A stretch of 64,000 nucleotides of DNA from Neobacillus paridis (GCF_016765675.1 NZ_JAESWB010000025.1:391297-455296); one strand, 5' to 3'; numbered from the stretch's first letter, positions 9,090 through 19,575 are shown. Notes: generated from the sequence alone by a model not told the origin. Numbers and translations: made by a program.

Positions 9090-10016
9090 ATGAAAAGTTT
9101 AAAGAAGTTCAGCCTGCTGACATTATTAACTGCGTTAATTATTTTTTCAGCTGCCTGTGGAGGAAAAGGAACGAATGGCAGCAAGGAAGGTACAGATAAA
9201 AAAGATAATCCAGCGCAAAAAACGGAAGAGCTTTCAGGCTCACTAGTAATTTCCGGTTCATCCGCAATGCAGCCGTTGGTTGCAGCAGCTGCAGAGGAGT
9301 TTATGGCTGAAAATCCTAAAGTCGATATTCAAGTCAATGCCGGCGGTTCAGGAACAGGCCTTTCCCAGGTTGCTGAGGGATCCGTTCAAATCGGTAACTC
9401 AGATGTATTCGCGGAAGAAAAAGAAGGTGTTCCAGCTGACCAGCTTGTTGACCATAAAGTAGCGGTTGTCGGCATGACGGCTGCTGTGAACCCTAAAGTT
9501 GGCATTAAAGATATTAAAAAAGAAGATTTAATCAAAGTATTTACTGGCAAAATCACCAACTGGAAAGAACTTGGCGGAGAGAATCAAAAAATCGTTTTAG
9601 TCAACCGTCCTGATTCCTCTGGTACTCGTGCAGTCTTTAATCAATTTGCCCTTGACGGTGCAACACCTGCTGAAGGAATTACGGAAGATTCTTCAAATAC
9701 CGTTAAAAAGATTATCAGTGAAACGGAAGGTGCAATTGGTTATCTGGCATTCTCTTACTTCACTGACGATTCAGTAACACCGCTTGCCATTGATGGTGTA
9801 AAACCAACTGAAGAGAATGTTCAATCCGGTAAATTCCCAATTTGGGCCTATCAGCATTCTTATACAAAAGGGGAAGCGGAAGGATTAGCAAAAGCGTTCT
9901 TGGATTATCTGATGTCCGACAATATTCAAAATACTTTATTAAAAGAACAAGGCTATCTGCCTGTTACAAAAATGAAAGTAGAACGCGATGCTAAAGGCAA
10001 CCAAAAAGATATTTAA
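9090..10016 (+). CDS. pstS: Phosphate-binding lipoprotein PstS
   Basis: Extracytoplasmic substrate-binding lipoprotein of the high-affinity phosphate ABC transporter, 308 residues. The signal peptide ends in a lipobox with the lipidated Cys at residue 23 (FSAAC), followed by a Gly/Lys/Asn-rich linker. Phosphate-contacting loops typical of PstS are visible: SGSSAMQPL, GGSGTGLSQ and RPDSSGTRAVF. An AGGGGGAATAAAGG ribosome binding region precedes the ATG. It heads the operon behind the PhoP box array. A stem-loop separates it from pstC, consistent with pstS mRNA being more abundant than the rest. Confidence 0.95.
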   Translation: MKSLKKFSLLTLLTALIIFSAACGGKGTNGSKEGTDKKDNPAQKTEELSGSLVISGSSAMQPLVAAAAEEFMAENPKVDIQVNAGGSGTGLSQVAEGSVQIGNSDVFAEEKEGVPADQLVDHKVAVVGMTAAVNPKVGIKDIKKEDLIKVFTGKITNWKELGGENQKIVLVNRPDSSGTRAVFNQFALDGATPAEGITEDSSNTVKKIISETEGAIGYLAFSYFTDDSVTPLAIDGVKPTEENVQSGKFPIWAYQHSYTKGEAEGLAKAFLDYLMSDNIQNTLLKEQGYLPVTKMKVERDAKGNQKDI

Positions 10017-10030
10017 TGTAAAGGAAAAAA

Positions 10031-10066
10031 TAACAGGGTAAATGCTCCTGTGCGTTTACCCTGTTA
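10031..10066 (+). promoter_or_regulatory. Perfect stem-loop between pstS and pstC
   Basis: Arms 10031-10042 (TAACAGGGTAAA) and 10055-10066 (TTTACCCTGTTA) are perfectly complementary around a 12-base loop. No T-run follows, so read-through is expected. It probably stabilises the pstS 3' end or marks a processing site, giving more binding protein than permease. Confidence 0.8.
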
Positions 10067-10095
10067 CAACGTATATAAGAGGAGTTTGGTTGGAT

Positions 10096-11019
10096 ATGGA
10101 AAAACTTCTTCCAGCACAAAATAGATTACTTAAATCAAAGAGTAGCAGACTTGGTGGGGAATTTCGCGGGAAATTGTTTGTTATATTATGTGCTGTCATC
10201 ATGATAACAGCCACAATTGCCATTACGATTTTTCTAAGCACGAAGGGACTGCAGTCATTTACCAAAAACGGGATCAGCATTATCGAGTTTCTCACAAGCA
10301 GTAAATGGGACCCCACCAATAAAGCAAATCCGGCATATGGTGTGCTGCCGTTTATCTTCGGATCCTTTGCTGTTACCATTCTCGCAGCTCTTGTTGCTGC
10401 ACCTTTAGGGATCGGTGGTGCGATCTTTATGACGGAAATAGCCCCATCCTGGGGGAGAAAAATTCTCCAGCCAGTTGTAGAACTGCTCGTTGGAATTCCC
10501 TCAGTCGTCTACGGATTTATCGGACTGACTGTTTTGGTTCCTTTTATCAGGGAGCATGTCGGCGGATTAGGATTTAGCCTGCTTTCCGGAATGATTGTCC
10601 TTGCAATTATGATTTTACCTACCATTACGACAATCGCGACGGATGCCATGAGTTCACTTCCGAATCATTTGCGCGAAGGCTCCTATGCTTTAGGGGCGAC
10701 AAGATGGCAGACGATTCGCAAAGTATTAGTACCAGCGGCGCTGCCCTCATTGTTAACCGCGATTATTCTTGGGATGGCCAGGGCTTTCGGTGAAGCCTTA
10801 GCCGTTCAAATGGTTATCGGCAACGTACGAGATATGCCGAATAGTATTCTGGATGCATCTGCAACATTAACGACTATTATTACCTTAAATATGGGACATA
10901 CCACATATGGCAGCGTCGAGAATAACACGCTTTGGTCGATGGGGCTTATTCTATTAATTATGTCCTTCGCGTTTATCCTTCTGATTCGCTATTTATCATC
11001 AAGGAGGAAGTTACGATGA
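10096..11019 (+). CDS. pstC: Phosphate ABC transporter permease PstC
   Basis: Inner-membrane permease subunit of the phosphate importer, 307 residues from the chosen ATG. About six membrane helices; the cytoplasmic coupling region is seen around EGSYALGATRWQTIRKVLVPAA and AFGEALAVQ. AAGAGGAG lies 11 bases before ATG 10096; an in-frame TTG at 10090 is a possible alternative. The frame is open back to 10042, but that extension runs through the intergenic stem-loop. The 3' end overlaps the pstA start. Confidence 0.92.
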   Translation: MEKLLPAQNRLLKSKSSRLGGEFRGKLFVILCAVIMITATIAITIFLSTKGLQSFTKNGISIIEFLTSSKWDPTNKANPAYGVLPFIFGSFAVTILAALVAAPLGIGGAIFMTEIAPSWGRKILQPVVELLVGIPSVVYGFIGLTVLVPFIREHVGGLGFSLLSGMIVLAIMILPTITTIATDAMSSLPNHLREGSYALGATRWQTIRKVLVPAALPSLLTAIILGMARAFGEALAVQMVIGNVRDMPNSILDASATLTTIITLNMGHTTYGSVENNTLWSMGLILLIMSFAFILLIRYLSSRRKLR

Positions 11020-11903
11020 ATAGTAAAACAGCCGATCGTCTAGCGACAGGAGTTTTTATCACCATCGCCATTATGATAACGGCCATTCTCGCCGGACTAT
11101 TTTTCTATATTTTCGTAAACGGGTTTAAGTATATTTCGTTTGATTTTTTAACAACTCCTTCAAGTAACGTAAGGGCTGGTGGCGGAATCCGTGACCAATT
11201 GTTTAATTCGTTTTATATTTTGTTGATTACGATGTTGATTACCGTTCCGATCGGGGTCGGCGGCGGGATTTATATGGCTGAATATGCAAAACCAGGGAAG
11301 ATAACAGATCTCATTCGGACTTGTATTGAGGTATTATCCTCCTTGCCATCGATTGTCATTGGGATGTTTGGCTTATTGGTATTTGTCAACACCACCGGCT
11401 GGGGTTATACGATACTAGGCGGGGCATTGGCACTGACGGTATTCAATCTGCCGACGATGGTACGTACGACGGAAGATGCGATCAGGGCGGTGCCGCAAGA
11501 TTTGAAAGAAGCAAGCCTTGCTTTGGGAATTACTCATTGGCATACGATTAAAACGGTTATTTTGCCAACGGCCTTTCCAGCGATTTTAACCGGGGCTATT
11601 CTTGCAGCAGGACGAGTGTTTGGTGAAGCAGCAGCTCTATTATTTACAGCCGGGCTTTCGACACCAAGACTGGATTACACAAACTGGAATCCATTTTCAG
11701 AACAATCACCATTGAATATTTTCCGCCCGGCGGAGACATTGGCGGTTCATATCTGGTCGGTGAATACCCAAGGGTTAATCCCCGATGTAGAGGCCGTTTC
11801 AAGCGGTTCTGCTGCTGTACTCGTTATTTCGGTACTAATTTTTAATTTAGCGGCCCGCTGGATAGGCAGGATCATTCATAAGCGGATCACAGCAACTAAA
11901 TAA
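11016..11903 (+). CDS. pstA: Phosphate ABC transporter permease PstA
   Basis: Second membrane subunit of the Pst importer, 295 residues. The start is the ATG at 11016, overlapping the pstC stop (ATGA) with AAGGAGGAAG upstream; the upstream in-frame extension inside pstC is not used. About six helices, with the EAA-type loop ASLALGITHWHTIKTVILP and RVFGEAAALLFTAG. A longer periplasmic loop near the C-terminus (LDYTNWNPF) is usual for PstA. Confidence 0.93.
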   Translation: MNSKTADRLATGVFITIAIMITAILAGLFFYIFVNGFKYISFDFLTTPSSNVRAGGGIRDQLFNSFYILLITMLITVPIGVGGGIYMAEYAKPGKITDLIRTCIEVLSSLPSIVIGMFGLLVFVNTTGWGYTILGGALALTVFNLPTMVRTTEDAIRAVPQDLKEASLALGITHWHTIKTVILPTAFPAILTGAILAAGRVFGEAAALLFTAGLSTPRLDYTNWNPFSEQSPLNIFRPAETLAVHIWSVNTQGLIPDVEAVSSGSAAVLVISVLIFNLAARWIGRIIHKRITATK

Positions 11904-11918
11904 GAAGGTGGGAGTCGA

Positions 11919-12740
11919 ATGGTAACAGCCTTAAAGGAGAGAACAACGATGGAAGCAACTGTACCGGTTCAGCAAATAAACCGGCAGGAAAATATTTTAT
12001 CAATTAACAATTTAGAGATTTTCTATGGTGAAAACCGGGCGGTAAATGGAATTTCCATGGAGATTGAAAAAAATGCCGTAACGGCATTAATTGGTCCTTC
12101 AGGCTGCGGCAAGTCCACTTTTTTACGCAGCATTAATCGGATGAATGACCTCATCCCCGGTGCTTTTGCAAAAGGAGAAATCATTTATGAAGGGCTTAAT
12201 ATTTTGGCTGAGAATATCAACGTGGTGGCGCTTCGCAAGGAAATTGGCATGGTGTTTCAAAGACCAAATCCTTTTCCTAAATCCATTTATGAAAATATTA
12301 CTCATGCCTTAAAATTTGCCGGCATTAAGAAGAAAAGCCAACTGGATGAGATTGTTGAGGAAAGTTTACGAAAGGCCGCTTTGTGGGATGAAGTCAAGGA
12401 CAGGCTTGAAAAATCGGCATTCTCCCTTTCAGGCGGACAGCAGCAGCGGCTTTGCATTGCCAGAACGATTGCAATGAAACCAACTGTCATCCTGCTGGAT
12501 GAGCCGTCATCTGCGTTAGACCCGATTTCCAACGCAAAGGTCGAAGACTTAATTGTTGATTTAAAGAAGGATTATTCGATTATTATTGTCACCCATAATA
12601 TGCAGCAGGCATCCCGTATTTCCGATAAAACCGCATTCTTTTTAAACGGCGATTTAATTGAATATGACCACACGGAAAAAATCTTTACCAACCCATCTGT
12701 TCAAAAGACAGAAGAATACATTTCCGGACGGTTCGGATAA
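11919..12740 (+). CDS. pstBA: Phosphate ABC transporter ATPase PstB (first copy)
   Basis: ATPase of the Pst system, 273 residues from ATG 11919. Walker [10 protein letters not shown], signature [10 protein letters not shown], Walker [13 protein letters not shown], switch His in THNMQQA. A second in-frame ATG at 11949 has a stronger upstream AAAGGAG and could be the true start, giving 263 residues. It is closely related to the next gene, a duplication also present in B. subtilis (pstBA/pstBB). Confidence 0.93.
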   Translation: MVTALKERTTMEATVPVQQINRQENILSINNLEIFYGENRAVNGISMEIEKNAVTALIGPSGCGKSTFLRSINRMNDLIPGAFAKGEIIYEGLNILAENINVVALRKEIGMVFQRPNPFPKSIYENITHALKFAGIKKKSQLDEIVEESLRKAALWDEVKDRLEKSAFSLSGGQQQRLCIARTIAMKPTVILLDEPSSALDPISNAKVEDLIVDLKKDYSIIIVTHNMQQASRISDKTAFFLNGDLIEYDHTEKIFTNPSVQKTEEYISGRFG

Positions 12741-12752
12741 GGGGGAGAACTC

Positions 12753-13526
12753 ATGGCAATCCAGACGTTAACAAGAAATATCTTTGATGTGAAGGATCTA
12801 AACCTGTGGTATGGTGACCATCACGCTTTAAAGGGGGTCTATTTTCCGATTCAAAAGAAGGAAGTTACCGCGATGATTGGACCGTCAGGCTGCGGCAAGT
12901 CCACCTTTTTAAAAACCTTAAACCTGATGAATAAAATGATTCCGAATGTCAAAATAACCGGTGAAGTGAATTTTGCCGGGCAAAATATTTTGCATTCCAA
13001 AACAGATTTAGTTGAATTACGTAAACATGTCGGCATGGTTTTCCAAAAGGGGAATCCGTTCCCACAGTCGATTTATGATAATGTCGCCTATGGACCAAGA
13101 ATTCATGGAATCAAGAAGAAAAAGCATCTTGACGAATTGGTCATAAAAGCGTTAATGGATGTGGCGTTATGGAATGAAGTGAAGGATCGTTTAAACGCTC
13201 CGGCATTAGGATTGTCAGGGGGACAGCAGCAAAGGTTATGTATTGCGAGAGCATTAGCGACAAAACCGGATGTGTTATTAATGGATGAGCCAACATCCGC
13301 GCTTGACCCAATTTCAACTTTGAAAATTGAGGAACTCATTTTTGAATTGAAGGAAAAATATACGATTGTCATTGTGACCCATAATATGCAGCAGGCAGCA
13401 AGGGTTTCCGATCGAACCGCCTTCTTCTTAATGGGAGAATTAATTGAGTTTGCGGAAACCTCTAAAATTTTCTCGACGCCAAAAGATTCGCGGACGGAAG
13501 ACTATATTACAGGAAGATTTGGGTGA
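12753..13526 (+). CDS. pstBB: Phosphate ABC transporter ATPase PstB (second copy)
   Basis: Second PstB ATPase, 257 residues, with the same motifs as its neighbour: [30 protein letters not shown] and [10 protein letters not shown]. The flanks differ from the first copy by many substitutions, so the duplication is old rather than recent. GGGGGAG precedes the ATG. It is followed six bases later by phoU. Confidence 0.93.
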   Translation: MAIQTLTRNIFDVKDLNLWYGDHHALKGVYFPIQKKEVTAMIGPSGCGKSTFLKTLNLMNKMIPNVKITGEVNFAGQNILHSKTDLVELRKHVGMVFQKGNPFPQSIYDNVAYGPRIHGIKKKKHLDELVIKALMDVALWNEVKDRLNAPALGLSGGQQQRLCIARALATKPDVLLMDEPTSALDPISTLKIEELIFELKEKYTIVIVTHNMQQAARVSDRTAFFLMGELIEFAETSKIFSTPKDSRTEDYITGRFG

Positions 13527-13531
13527 TATAA

Positions 13532-14191
13532 ATGAATACGAGAGCCAATTTTGATCAAAGTTTACAAGAATTAAAAACGCTGCAATTAAAAATGGCCGGG
13601 GAAGCAGAAACAGCTGTTAAAAATGCGATGCTGTCATTGTTAAACCGTGATGTTGAACTAGCAAATAAGGTTATTAATGGTGATCATCTTATCGATGACC
13701 TTGAATATGAAATTCATGAAAAAGCATTGATGCTGATTGCCCGCCAATCCCCGGTTGCAAAAGATTTGCGGAGGCTGCATGTGGCGTTAAAAGTCTCATC
13801 CGAGGTAGAACGGTTAGGTGATATTGCCGTAAACATTGCCAAATCAACCGTTCAAATCGGGAATGAGCAGCATGTGAAAGAACTAATCGATATCCCTCAG
13901 ATGATGGAAGTAGCGTTAGAAATGCTGACCGATGCGATCACCGCCTTTTATTCCGAAGATCCTGCACTTGCCAAAAAATGCGCGCAAAAGGATGATCAGG
14001 TTGATAAAATGTTTGGGGAGCTAGTACAAGAACTATTAACCTATATCCCGAAAAACCCCGATTTTACCAATCAGATCATTCAATTAGCCTATGTCTGCCG
14101 TTATATTGAAAGAATTGCTGACCACGCTACGAATATAGCTGAAAATATTGTTTATCTTGAAACAGGAAAACGATACAATCTCAATGATTAA
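13532..14191 (+). CDS. phoU: Phosphate signalling/transport regulator PhoU
   Basis: Cytoplasmic helical protein of 219 residues that modulates Pst transport and Pho signalling in the family. Two similar three-helix halves are visible, each with the metal-binding pattern: EVERLGDIAVNIAKS in the first and YIERIADHATNIAEN in the second. The B. subtilis pst operon lacks phoU at its end, whereas many other Bacillaceae have it here. A terminator follows. Confidence 0.95.
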   Translation: MNTRANFDQSLQELKTLQLKMAGEAETAVKNAMLSLLNRDVELANKVINGDHLIDDLEYEIHEKALMLIARQSPVAKDLRRLHVALKVSSEVERLGDIAVNIAKSTVQIGNEQHVKELIDIPQMMEVALEMLTDAITAFYSEDPALAKKCAQKDDQVDKMFGELVQELLTYIPKNPDFTNQIIQLAYVCRYIERIADHATNIAENIVYLETGKRYNLND

Positions 14192-14209
14192 TTAAATCCT
14201 ATCATTCGA

Positions 14210-14240
14210 AAGATGAGATAAGCGCACTCTCATCTTTTTT
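14210..14240 (+). terminator. Intrinsic terminator of the pst-phoU operon
   Basis: AAGATGAGA / TCTCATCTT stem with a 10-12-base loop followed by TTTT. It closes the six-gene operon. The next 215 bases before the DUF4912 gene hold only a small GGTCAAA/TTTTGACC hairpin (14261-14282). Confidence 0.85.
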
Positions 14241-14458
14241 ACTTTAGGAAGATCCCACTTGGTCAAAGCAAGTGTTTTGACCTCATGATATCTGACCGTT
14301 CCCCCATACTTCTTTCTCATATCCTGTTAAAAAAAGCAGAATCCGACAATTTACGTTTATTGTCCAACTCTCATAATGATGGTACGATTATGTTGAAACA
14401 GCAATTCATATTTTTTCCAATTAAGCATATACTAGTGATTTGGTAGTCGGAGGAAAAC

Positions 14459-14938
14459 ATGTCTGAGCAAAATATTAATCTGAAACAGCCTTTACAAGGG
14501 GAGCTTCATATCCAGTGGGTAACAGCCGATAAACTAGTTCTCTTATGGGATATTACATTGATTACCAAAAAAGTAATCGAATCGTACTTTTCCGTTTGTT
14601 TTAGAGACCTTGTTGCACTGATAAGGATCTATGATGTAACCGACATCATCTTTGACGGAAAAAATGCCCATCATTTTTATGAAGTCAGCATTCCTTTAAA
14701 CAATGGACAGTGGTTTATCAAAGGTTTAGCGGCAAATCGAAGCTATATAGCGGAATTAGCAGTACTCATTCCAACCGCTGGCTACTTTCCCCTTTTTAGA
14801 TCCAATTGTCTCCAAACTCCTAATCTTAACATGAAAAGCAGCCAGGTAATCAAACAGCAGTCGGAAATGAATGTGAATCAGGTTCCTTCTCCAAAGTGGA
14901 GAAAATTGGTTAGTACCTACAGTTATTATGAAGACTAA
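14459..14938 (+). CDS. DUF4912 domain protein
   Basis: 159-residue protein with a single DUF4912-like domain. It has an immunoglobulin-like beta pattern with LHIQWVTADKLVLLWDI near the start, IRIYDVTD in the middle and a GRSYIAELA-like stretch (here NRSYIAELAVLIP) near residue 100. No signal peptide or membrane helix is seen, so it is likely cytoplasmic. The function of the family is unknown; it is often next to glycosyltransferases, as here. TCGGAGGAAAAC gives a strong ribosome binding site. It starts a three-gene run (DUF4912, GT4, unknown) between phoU and rpmG. Confidence 0.75.
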   Translation: MSEQNINLKQPLQGELHIQWVTADKLVLLWDITLITKKVIESYFSVCFRDLVALIRIYDVTDIIFDGKNAHHFYEVSIPLNNGQWFIKGLAANRSYIAELAVLIPTAGYFPLFRSNCLQTPNLNMKSSQVIKQQSEMNVNQVPSPKWRKLVSTYSYYED

Positions 14939-14958
14939 AGATCTTTGGAGGGACAAAG

Positions 14959-16206
14959 ATGGTCAATGCTATACCACAAAAGGCTAAGATCGATCAAGGT
15001 TGGCTGCATAAGCGATGCTTAAAAATATTGCTGCTTAGCTGGGAGTATCCCCCAAATGTCGTAGGGGGGCTTTCAAGGCATGTTTATGGATTGGCCACTC
15101 GATTGGCGAGACAAGGCCATGAAATTCATGTGTTAACAGCGGGTGATCGGGAATGGCCGAACTATGAATGGAAAGAAGCGGTGCATGTGCATCGGGTTAG
15201 GCCGGTAAATGAACATGATGATCAATTCCTTGCATGGATCGGTGGACTTAATGTCGCAATGGCATTAAAAGGCGAATTATTAGCTAGTGAGATTCCCTTT
15301 GACATCATCCATGCACATGATTGGCTTGTTGGGTCAGCCGCGATGGCTCTCAAGGAAGTGCTAAGCATTCCCCTTTTGACCACGATTCATGCCACCGAAC
15401 ATGGAAGAAATCAAGGAATTCATACAGAAATGCAAAATTTTATCCATGAGAGGGAGGTTCAATTAATATCGGCTTCAGATCACCTAATCGTTTGCAGCGA
15501 ATATATGAAGGAATCGCTGATGACGCTCTTTCAGGTTGAAGAAAAAAAATTAACAGTTATTCCGAATGGAATTCATCTTTCAATGATCAAAACAAGTGCC
15601 GCTAAGGTTTTCCCCGAATTGACGAGAAGAGAATATATTTTTTCGATTGGAAGAATCGTGAGGGAAAAGGGGTTTGAAACCATTATAAAGGCTGCGGAGA
15701 TCGCCAAAGCAATGAACCATGATTACTTTTTTGTGATCGCCGGGGAAGGCCCGATGCTTGAAATATATAGAAAACAGATCATGGAAAGGAATTTAGCTCA
15801 GTATGTTGCCTTTATCGGCTATGTGACCGAAGAGGAAAAATTCAGCTTGATTCAGAACTGTGAAATGATGGTGATCCCCAGCTTGTACGAACCCTTCGGA
15901 ATCGTTGCTCTTGAAGCATTGGCTCAGGAAAAACCCGTCATTGTTTCCAATATTGGTGGAATGAAAGGGATTATTACCCATTTACAAACCGGAATGATAA
16001 TGAATCCTGATGATCCCTTTAGCTTGCTTGAGCAAATTGAGTTCCTTCGCAAACATAGGCAGCTGGCAAAAAATATCGCGTTAAAAGGTCATGAAGTCGT
16101 TAGAAGTTTATATGATTGGGGACAGATTGCTTCTGACACGAGCAGGGTCATGAAACTGATGACTATTGGAGATACCGGTGAGTTAAACCGCTGCAATATA
16201 AATTAA
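14959..16206 (+). CDS. GT4-family glycosyltransferase
   Basis: Glycosyltransferase of 415 residues with the two-Rossmann GT-B fold. The N-terminal domain opens with ILLLSWEYPPNVVGGLSRHV, the glycine loop of glycogen-synthase-like GT4 enzymes. The C-terminal nucleotide-sugar site has SIGRIVREKGFE and the EX7E motif EPFGIVALE. Strong TTTGGAGGG site before the ATG. Donor and acceptor cannot be read from sequence. No other glycogen genes are adjacent, so a role in a storage or surface polymer is open. The DUF4912 gene ends 20 bases upstream. Confidence 0.85.
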   Translation: MVNAIPQKAKIDQGWLHKRCLKILLLSWEYPPNVVGGLSRHVYGLATRLARQGHEIHVLTAGDREWPNYEWKEAVHVHRVRPVNEHDDQFLAWIGGLNVAMALKGELLASEIPFDIIHAHDWLVGSAAMALKEVLSIPLLTTIHATEHGRNQGIHTEMQNFIHEREVQLISASDHLIVCSEYMKESLMTLFQVEEKKLTVIPNGIHLSMIKTSAAKVFPELTRREYIFSIGRIVREKGFETIIKAAEIAKAMNHDYFFVIAGEGPMLEIYRKQIMERNLAQYVAFIGYVTEEEKFSLIQNCEMMVIPSLYEPFGIVALEALAQEKPVIVSNIGGMKGIITHLQTGMIMNPDDPFSLLEQIEFLRKHRQLAKNIALKGHEVVRSLYDWGQIASDTSRVMKLMTIGDTGELNRCNIN

Positions 16207-16229
16207 TTATTTAAAAGGTGAATAGTGCT

Positions 16230-16865
16230 ATGGTGAATATGACCGAATTACAAAAATGTAAGCAGTTATTGAAACAAGAGCCAAGCGTTGGTAAGGTTCA
16301 ATTTATTCCAGGTCTTTGGGTGAATGGTAAGTATTTCTGGCTGCCAAATCAGACAGAGAAAGTACTTTATGAGGAAGAGTTGGTCATTAAAGTAACGGAT
16401 AAGCAAATACACTCAAAAGTTGATTTTCATCATATATATATAAGCAATCACAGCCGCCAAACGAAGGACATAAAATTTTTGGCTTTGCATCACTTTCAGA
16501 ATGTCCATCATGACTGCCTGACATTTGTATCGCCAACAGATCAGCGGATTTTCCATCTTGCTAATCAGACTGTGTGCTTAATGAACTTGCTGACAACTGG
16601 GGCAGGGAAGAAGGAATATACAACCGTTCCATTGTGGGATGTATTTAGCGATCAAATTTGGCATTCGGTTAAAACAGGAGAGTTAAAGTTTCAGCCTATG
16701 GCAAAAGGTTCGGCTGCCAGCATTCTCGCAATAAAAATGGCGATTGATCCAAAAAAGACCGAGAAAATAGCCACTTGGAGCATTTCGGGAAATAAGAAAC
16801 ACGATGTAGCGGCATTTGAACAAGCCCTTCTGAAAAATCCACTAGCATTTCCGATTGAAAAATGA
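16230..16865 (+). CDS. Uncharacterised conserved-looking protein downstream of GT4
   Basis: Protein of 211 residues that I do not recognise. It has no signal peptide or membrane segment and is rich in His and aromatic residues ([14 protein letters not shown] around 85-98). The look is of a beta-rich cytoplasmic domain. ATG 16230 is chosen because AAAAGGTG lies nine bases before it; the GTG at 16218 sits on that site. It follows the glycosyltransferase by 23 bases on the same strand, so all three genes probably act together, perhaps in making or sensing a glycan. Confidence 0.6.
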   Translation: MVNMTELQKCKQLLKQEPSVGKVQFIPGLWVNGKYFWLPNQTEKVLYEEELVIKVTDKQIHSKVDFHHIYISNHSRQTKDIKFLALHHFQNVHHDCLTFVSPTDQRIFHLANQTVCLMNLLTTGAGKKEYTTVPLWDVFSDQIWHSVKTGELKFQPMAKGSAASILAIKMAIDPKKTEKIATWSISGNKKHDVAAFEQALLKNPLAFPIEK

Positions 16866-16920
16866 TATTATAGAAAAGTCGTATGAACGAACAAGCTTAA
16901 TCGTTTGGAGGGAAATGAAC

Positions 16921-17070
16921 ATGCGTGTGAATATTACGTTAGCTTGCACTGAATGTGGAGACCGTAACTATATTTCAACAAAAAATAAACGTAACAATCC
17001 AGATCGTCTTGAGCTTAAGAAATATTGCCCAAGAGAAAAACGTACAACGTTACACCGTGAAACAAAGTAA
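16921..17070 (+). CDS. rpmG: 50S ribosomal protein bL33
   Basis: 49-residue ribosomal protein bL33, nearly identical to what I recall of B. subtilis Rpm[19 protein letters not shown] at the start and TTLHRETK at the end. One CxxC (Cys9/Cys12) is present, but the second pair is reduced to a single Cys (KKYCPREK), so full four-cysteine zinc binding is not expected. TGGAGGG lies just upstream. The longer frame from 16855 is not the gene. Confidence 0.97.
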   Translation: MRVNITLACTECGDRNYISTKNKRNNPDRLELKKYCPREKRTTLHRETK

Positions 17071-17099
17071 ACAGCAGGGAAATTCCTTGCTGTTTTTTT
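17070..17099 (+). terminator. Intrinsic terminator of rpmG
   Basis: ACAGCAGG / CCTTGCTGT stem with a short loop, then seven T. Confidence 0.85.
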
Positions 17100-17124
17100 G
17101 TACATTAGTACAGGAGGGTTTGAA

Positions 17125-17691
17125 ATGAACGATAAAAATTCAATTCGGCAAAAAGTTAGAGAGGTTCTTAACAAGATTCCAAAACCACTCTACGAGGATT
17201 ATTCATATAAAATTGCTTCTAGACTATATGAATTAGATGTATGGAAACAAGCTGATGTTATTGGAATCACCATTTCCAGACCCCCTGAAGTGGATACATA
17301 CCAATTGATCCGTAAGGCATGGGAGCTGGGAAAAACCGTCGCCGTGCCAAAATGTCATCCAAACGATAAGCGCATGACGTTTAGAACAGTGACTGAATTT
17401 TCTCAACTTGAGTCTGTTTACTACGGATTATTAGAGCCAATTGTTGAAGTAACAACGGAAGTGGCCAAAGAGGAAATGGATTTGATTATTGTTCCCGGGG
17501 TAGCCTATACAAGAAACGGTTTTCGAATTGGATTCGGCGGCGGCTATTATGATCGATATCTATCGGGATATTCCGGAAACACCATATCGCTTGCTTTTAC
17601 CGAACAGCTGATTTCCGATTTTCCGGTTGGCGAATACGATCTTCCTGTTAGCAAAATTATTACTCCGAAAGAAGTTATAGAAATCGTATGA
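17125..17691 (+). CDS. yqgN: 5-formyltetrahydrofolate cyclo-ligase
   Basis: 188-residue cytoplasmic enzyme that converts 5-formyl-THF to 5,10-methenyl-THF with ATP. The C-terminal ligase signature is clear: LIIVPGVAYTRNGFRIGFGG followed by GYYDRYL. ATG 17125 is preceded by CAGGAGGG, better than the frame opening at 17098 inside the rpmG terminator. The 3' end overlaps the next gene by four bases, implying coupling. Confidence 0.93.
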   Translation: MNDKNSIRQKVREVLNKIPKPLYEDYSYKIASRLYELDVWKQADVIGITISRPPEVDTYQLIRKAWELGKTVAVPKCHPNDKRMTFRTVTEFSQLESVYYGLLEPIVEVTTEVAKEEMDLIIVPGVAYTRNGFRIGFGGGYYDRYLSGYSGNTISLAFTEQLISDFPVGEYDLPVSKIITPKEVIEIV

Positions 17692-18476
17692 TCATAGCAA
17701 TGTTGTTTTTTTTCTTTATTGCAAGCATGGCCATTGCCGGATATTATTCCAAATCTTTAAGCCGTTCTGGTACCGTTGCTGCGATCATTGTTGGCTGTGC
17801 TGTCTATTCTGGGTTTGAAATGAAAGGCTTATTGCTGCTGGGGATTTTTTTTGCTTCGTCAAGTTATTGGTCAAAATATAAAAGCGCCTTGAAAATGAAA
17901 ATGGAAGAAAAGCTGGCAAAAGGAGCAACAAGAGATTGGCGGCAAGTGCTTGCAAATGGAGGCGCGGCAGCACTATACAGCGTCCTCTATTTTTATCAGC
18001 CATCCCCATTGTTTATCGTTGGATTTACGGCGGCCCTTGCCAGTGCTAATTCAGATACATGGGCATCAGAGATCGGCAGTTTAAGCAAACAAAATCCGCT
18101 CTATATTCGAACGTGGAAACGAGTGGAAAAGGGCACATCAGGTGCGGTAAGCGGACTGGGAACAGTCGCGGCAATATTAGGTTCGTTATTGATCGCCTTG
18201 ATGAGTATATTAGTTTTTAACCTGCCATTGCTGCTTGGATGGGTTATTTTTCTCTCTGGTTATCTTGGTAACGTGATTGATACTTTGATTGGGGCCTATT
18301 ATCAACAGCTTTATGTTTGCCAGAATTGTGGAATAAAAACGGAGAAAACGGTCCATTGCGGTCTGCCAGCGGTACGCATCAAGGGGATTTCATGTGTTGA
18401 TAATGATATGGTAAACTTTTTATCAGGTGCTTTCGCTTCCCTTTTGGCTATATTTTTTTATTTTCAAATACAGTAA
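17688..18476 (+). CDS. DUF92 family membrane protein
   Basis: 262-residue integral membrane protein of the DUF92 (TMEM19-like) family. It has about six or seven membrane segments, the conserved SANSDTWASEIG stretch (about 122-133) and TSGAVSGLGT. A cysteine cluster (CQNCG, HCG) lies in a loop near residue 205-225. The family includes enzymes and uncharacterised proteins acting on isoprenoid or lipid substrates, so no activity is assigned. It overlaps yqgN (ATGA), a pairing not seen in B. subtilis as I remember it. Confidence 0.82.
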   Translation: MIIAMLFFFFIASMAIAGYYSKSLSRSGTVAAIIVGCAVYSGFEMKGLLLLGIFFASSSYWSKYKSALKMKMEEKLAKGATRDWRQVLANGGAAALYSVLYFYQPSPLFIVGFTAALASANSDTWASEIGSLSKQNPLYIRTWKRVEKGTSGAVSGLGTVAAILGSLLIALMSILVFNLPLLLGWVIFLSGYLGNVIDTLIGAYYQQLYVCQNCGIKTEKTVHCGLPAVRIKGISCVDNDMVNFLSGAFASLLAIFFYFQIQ

Positions 18477-18562
18477 TTGATAAAATAAGTTTTTCATTAT
18501 AAAATATATTGCCTAAAAATGTACAATCTAATTTTGAAAGGTAAATATTGAGGCACAAATGA

Positions 18563-19528
<966 letters not shown>

Positions 19529-19538
19529 CGATAAGATT

Positions 19539-19575
19539 GGGGATTGGTTTCATTAATTGAAATCAATCCCTCTTT
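19539..19575 (+). terminator. Terminator-like hairpin after ldh
   Basis: 13-bp stem GGGATTGGTTTCA / TGAAATCAATCCC with one wobble, short loop, then TCTTTTA. Confidence 0.7.
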
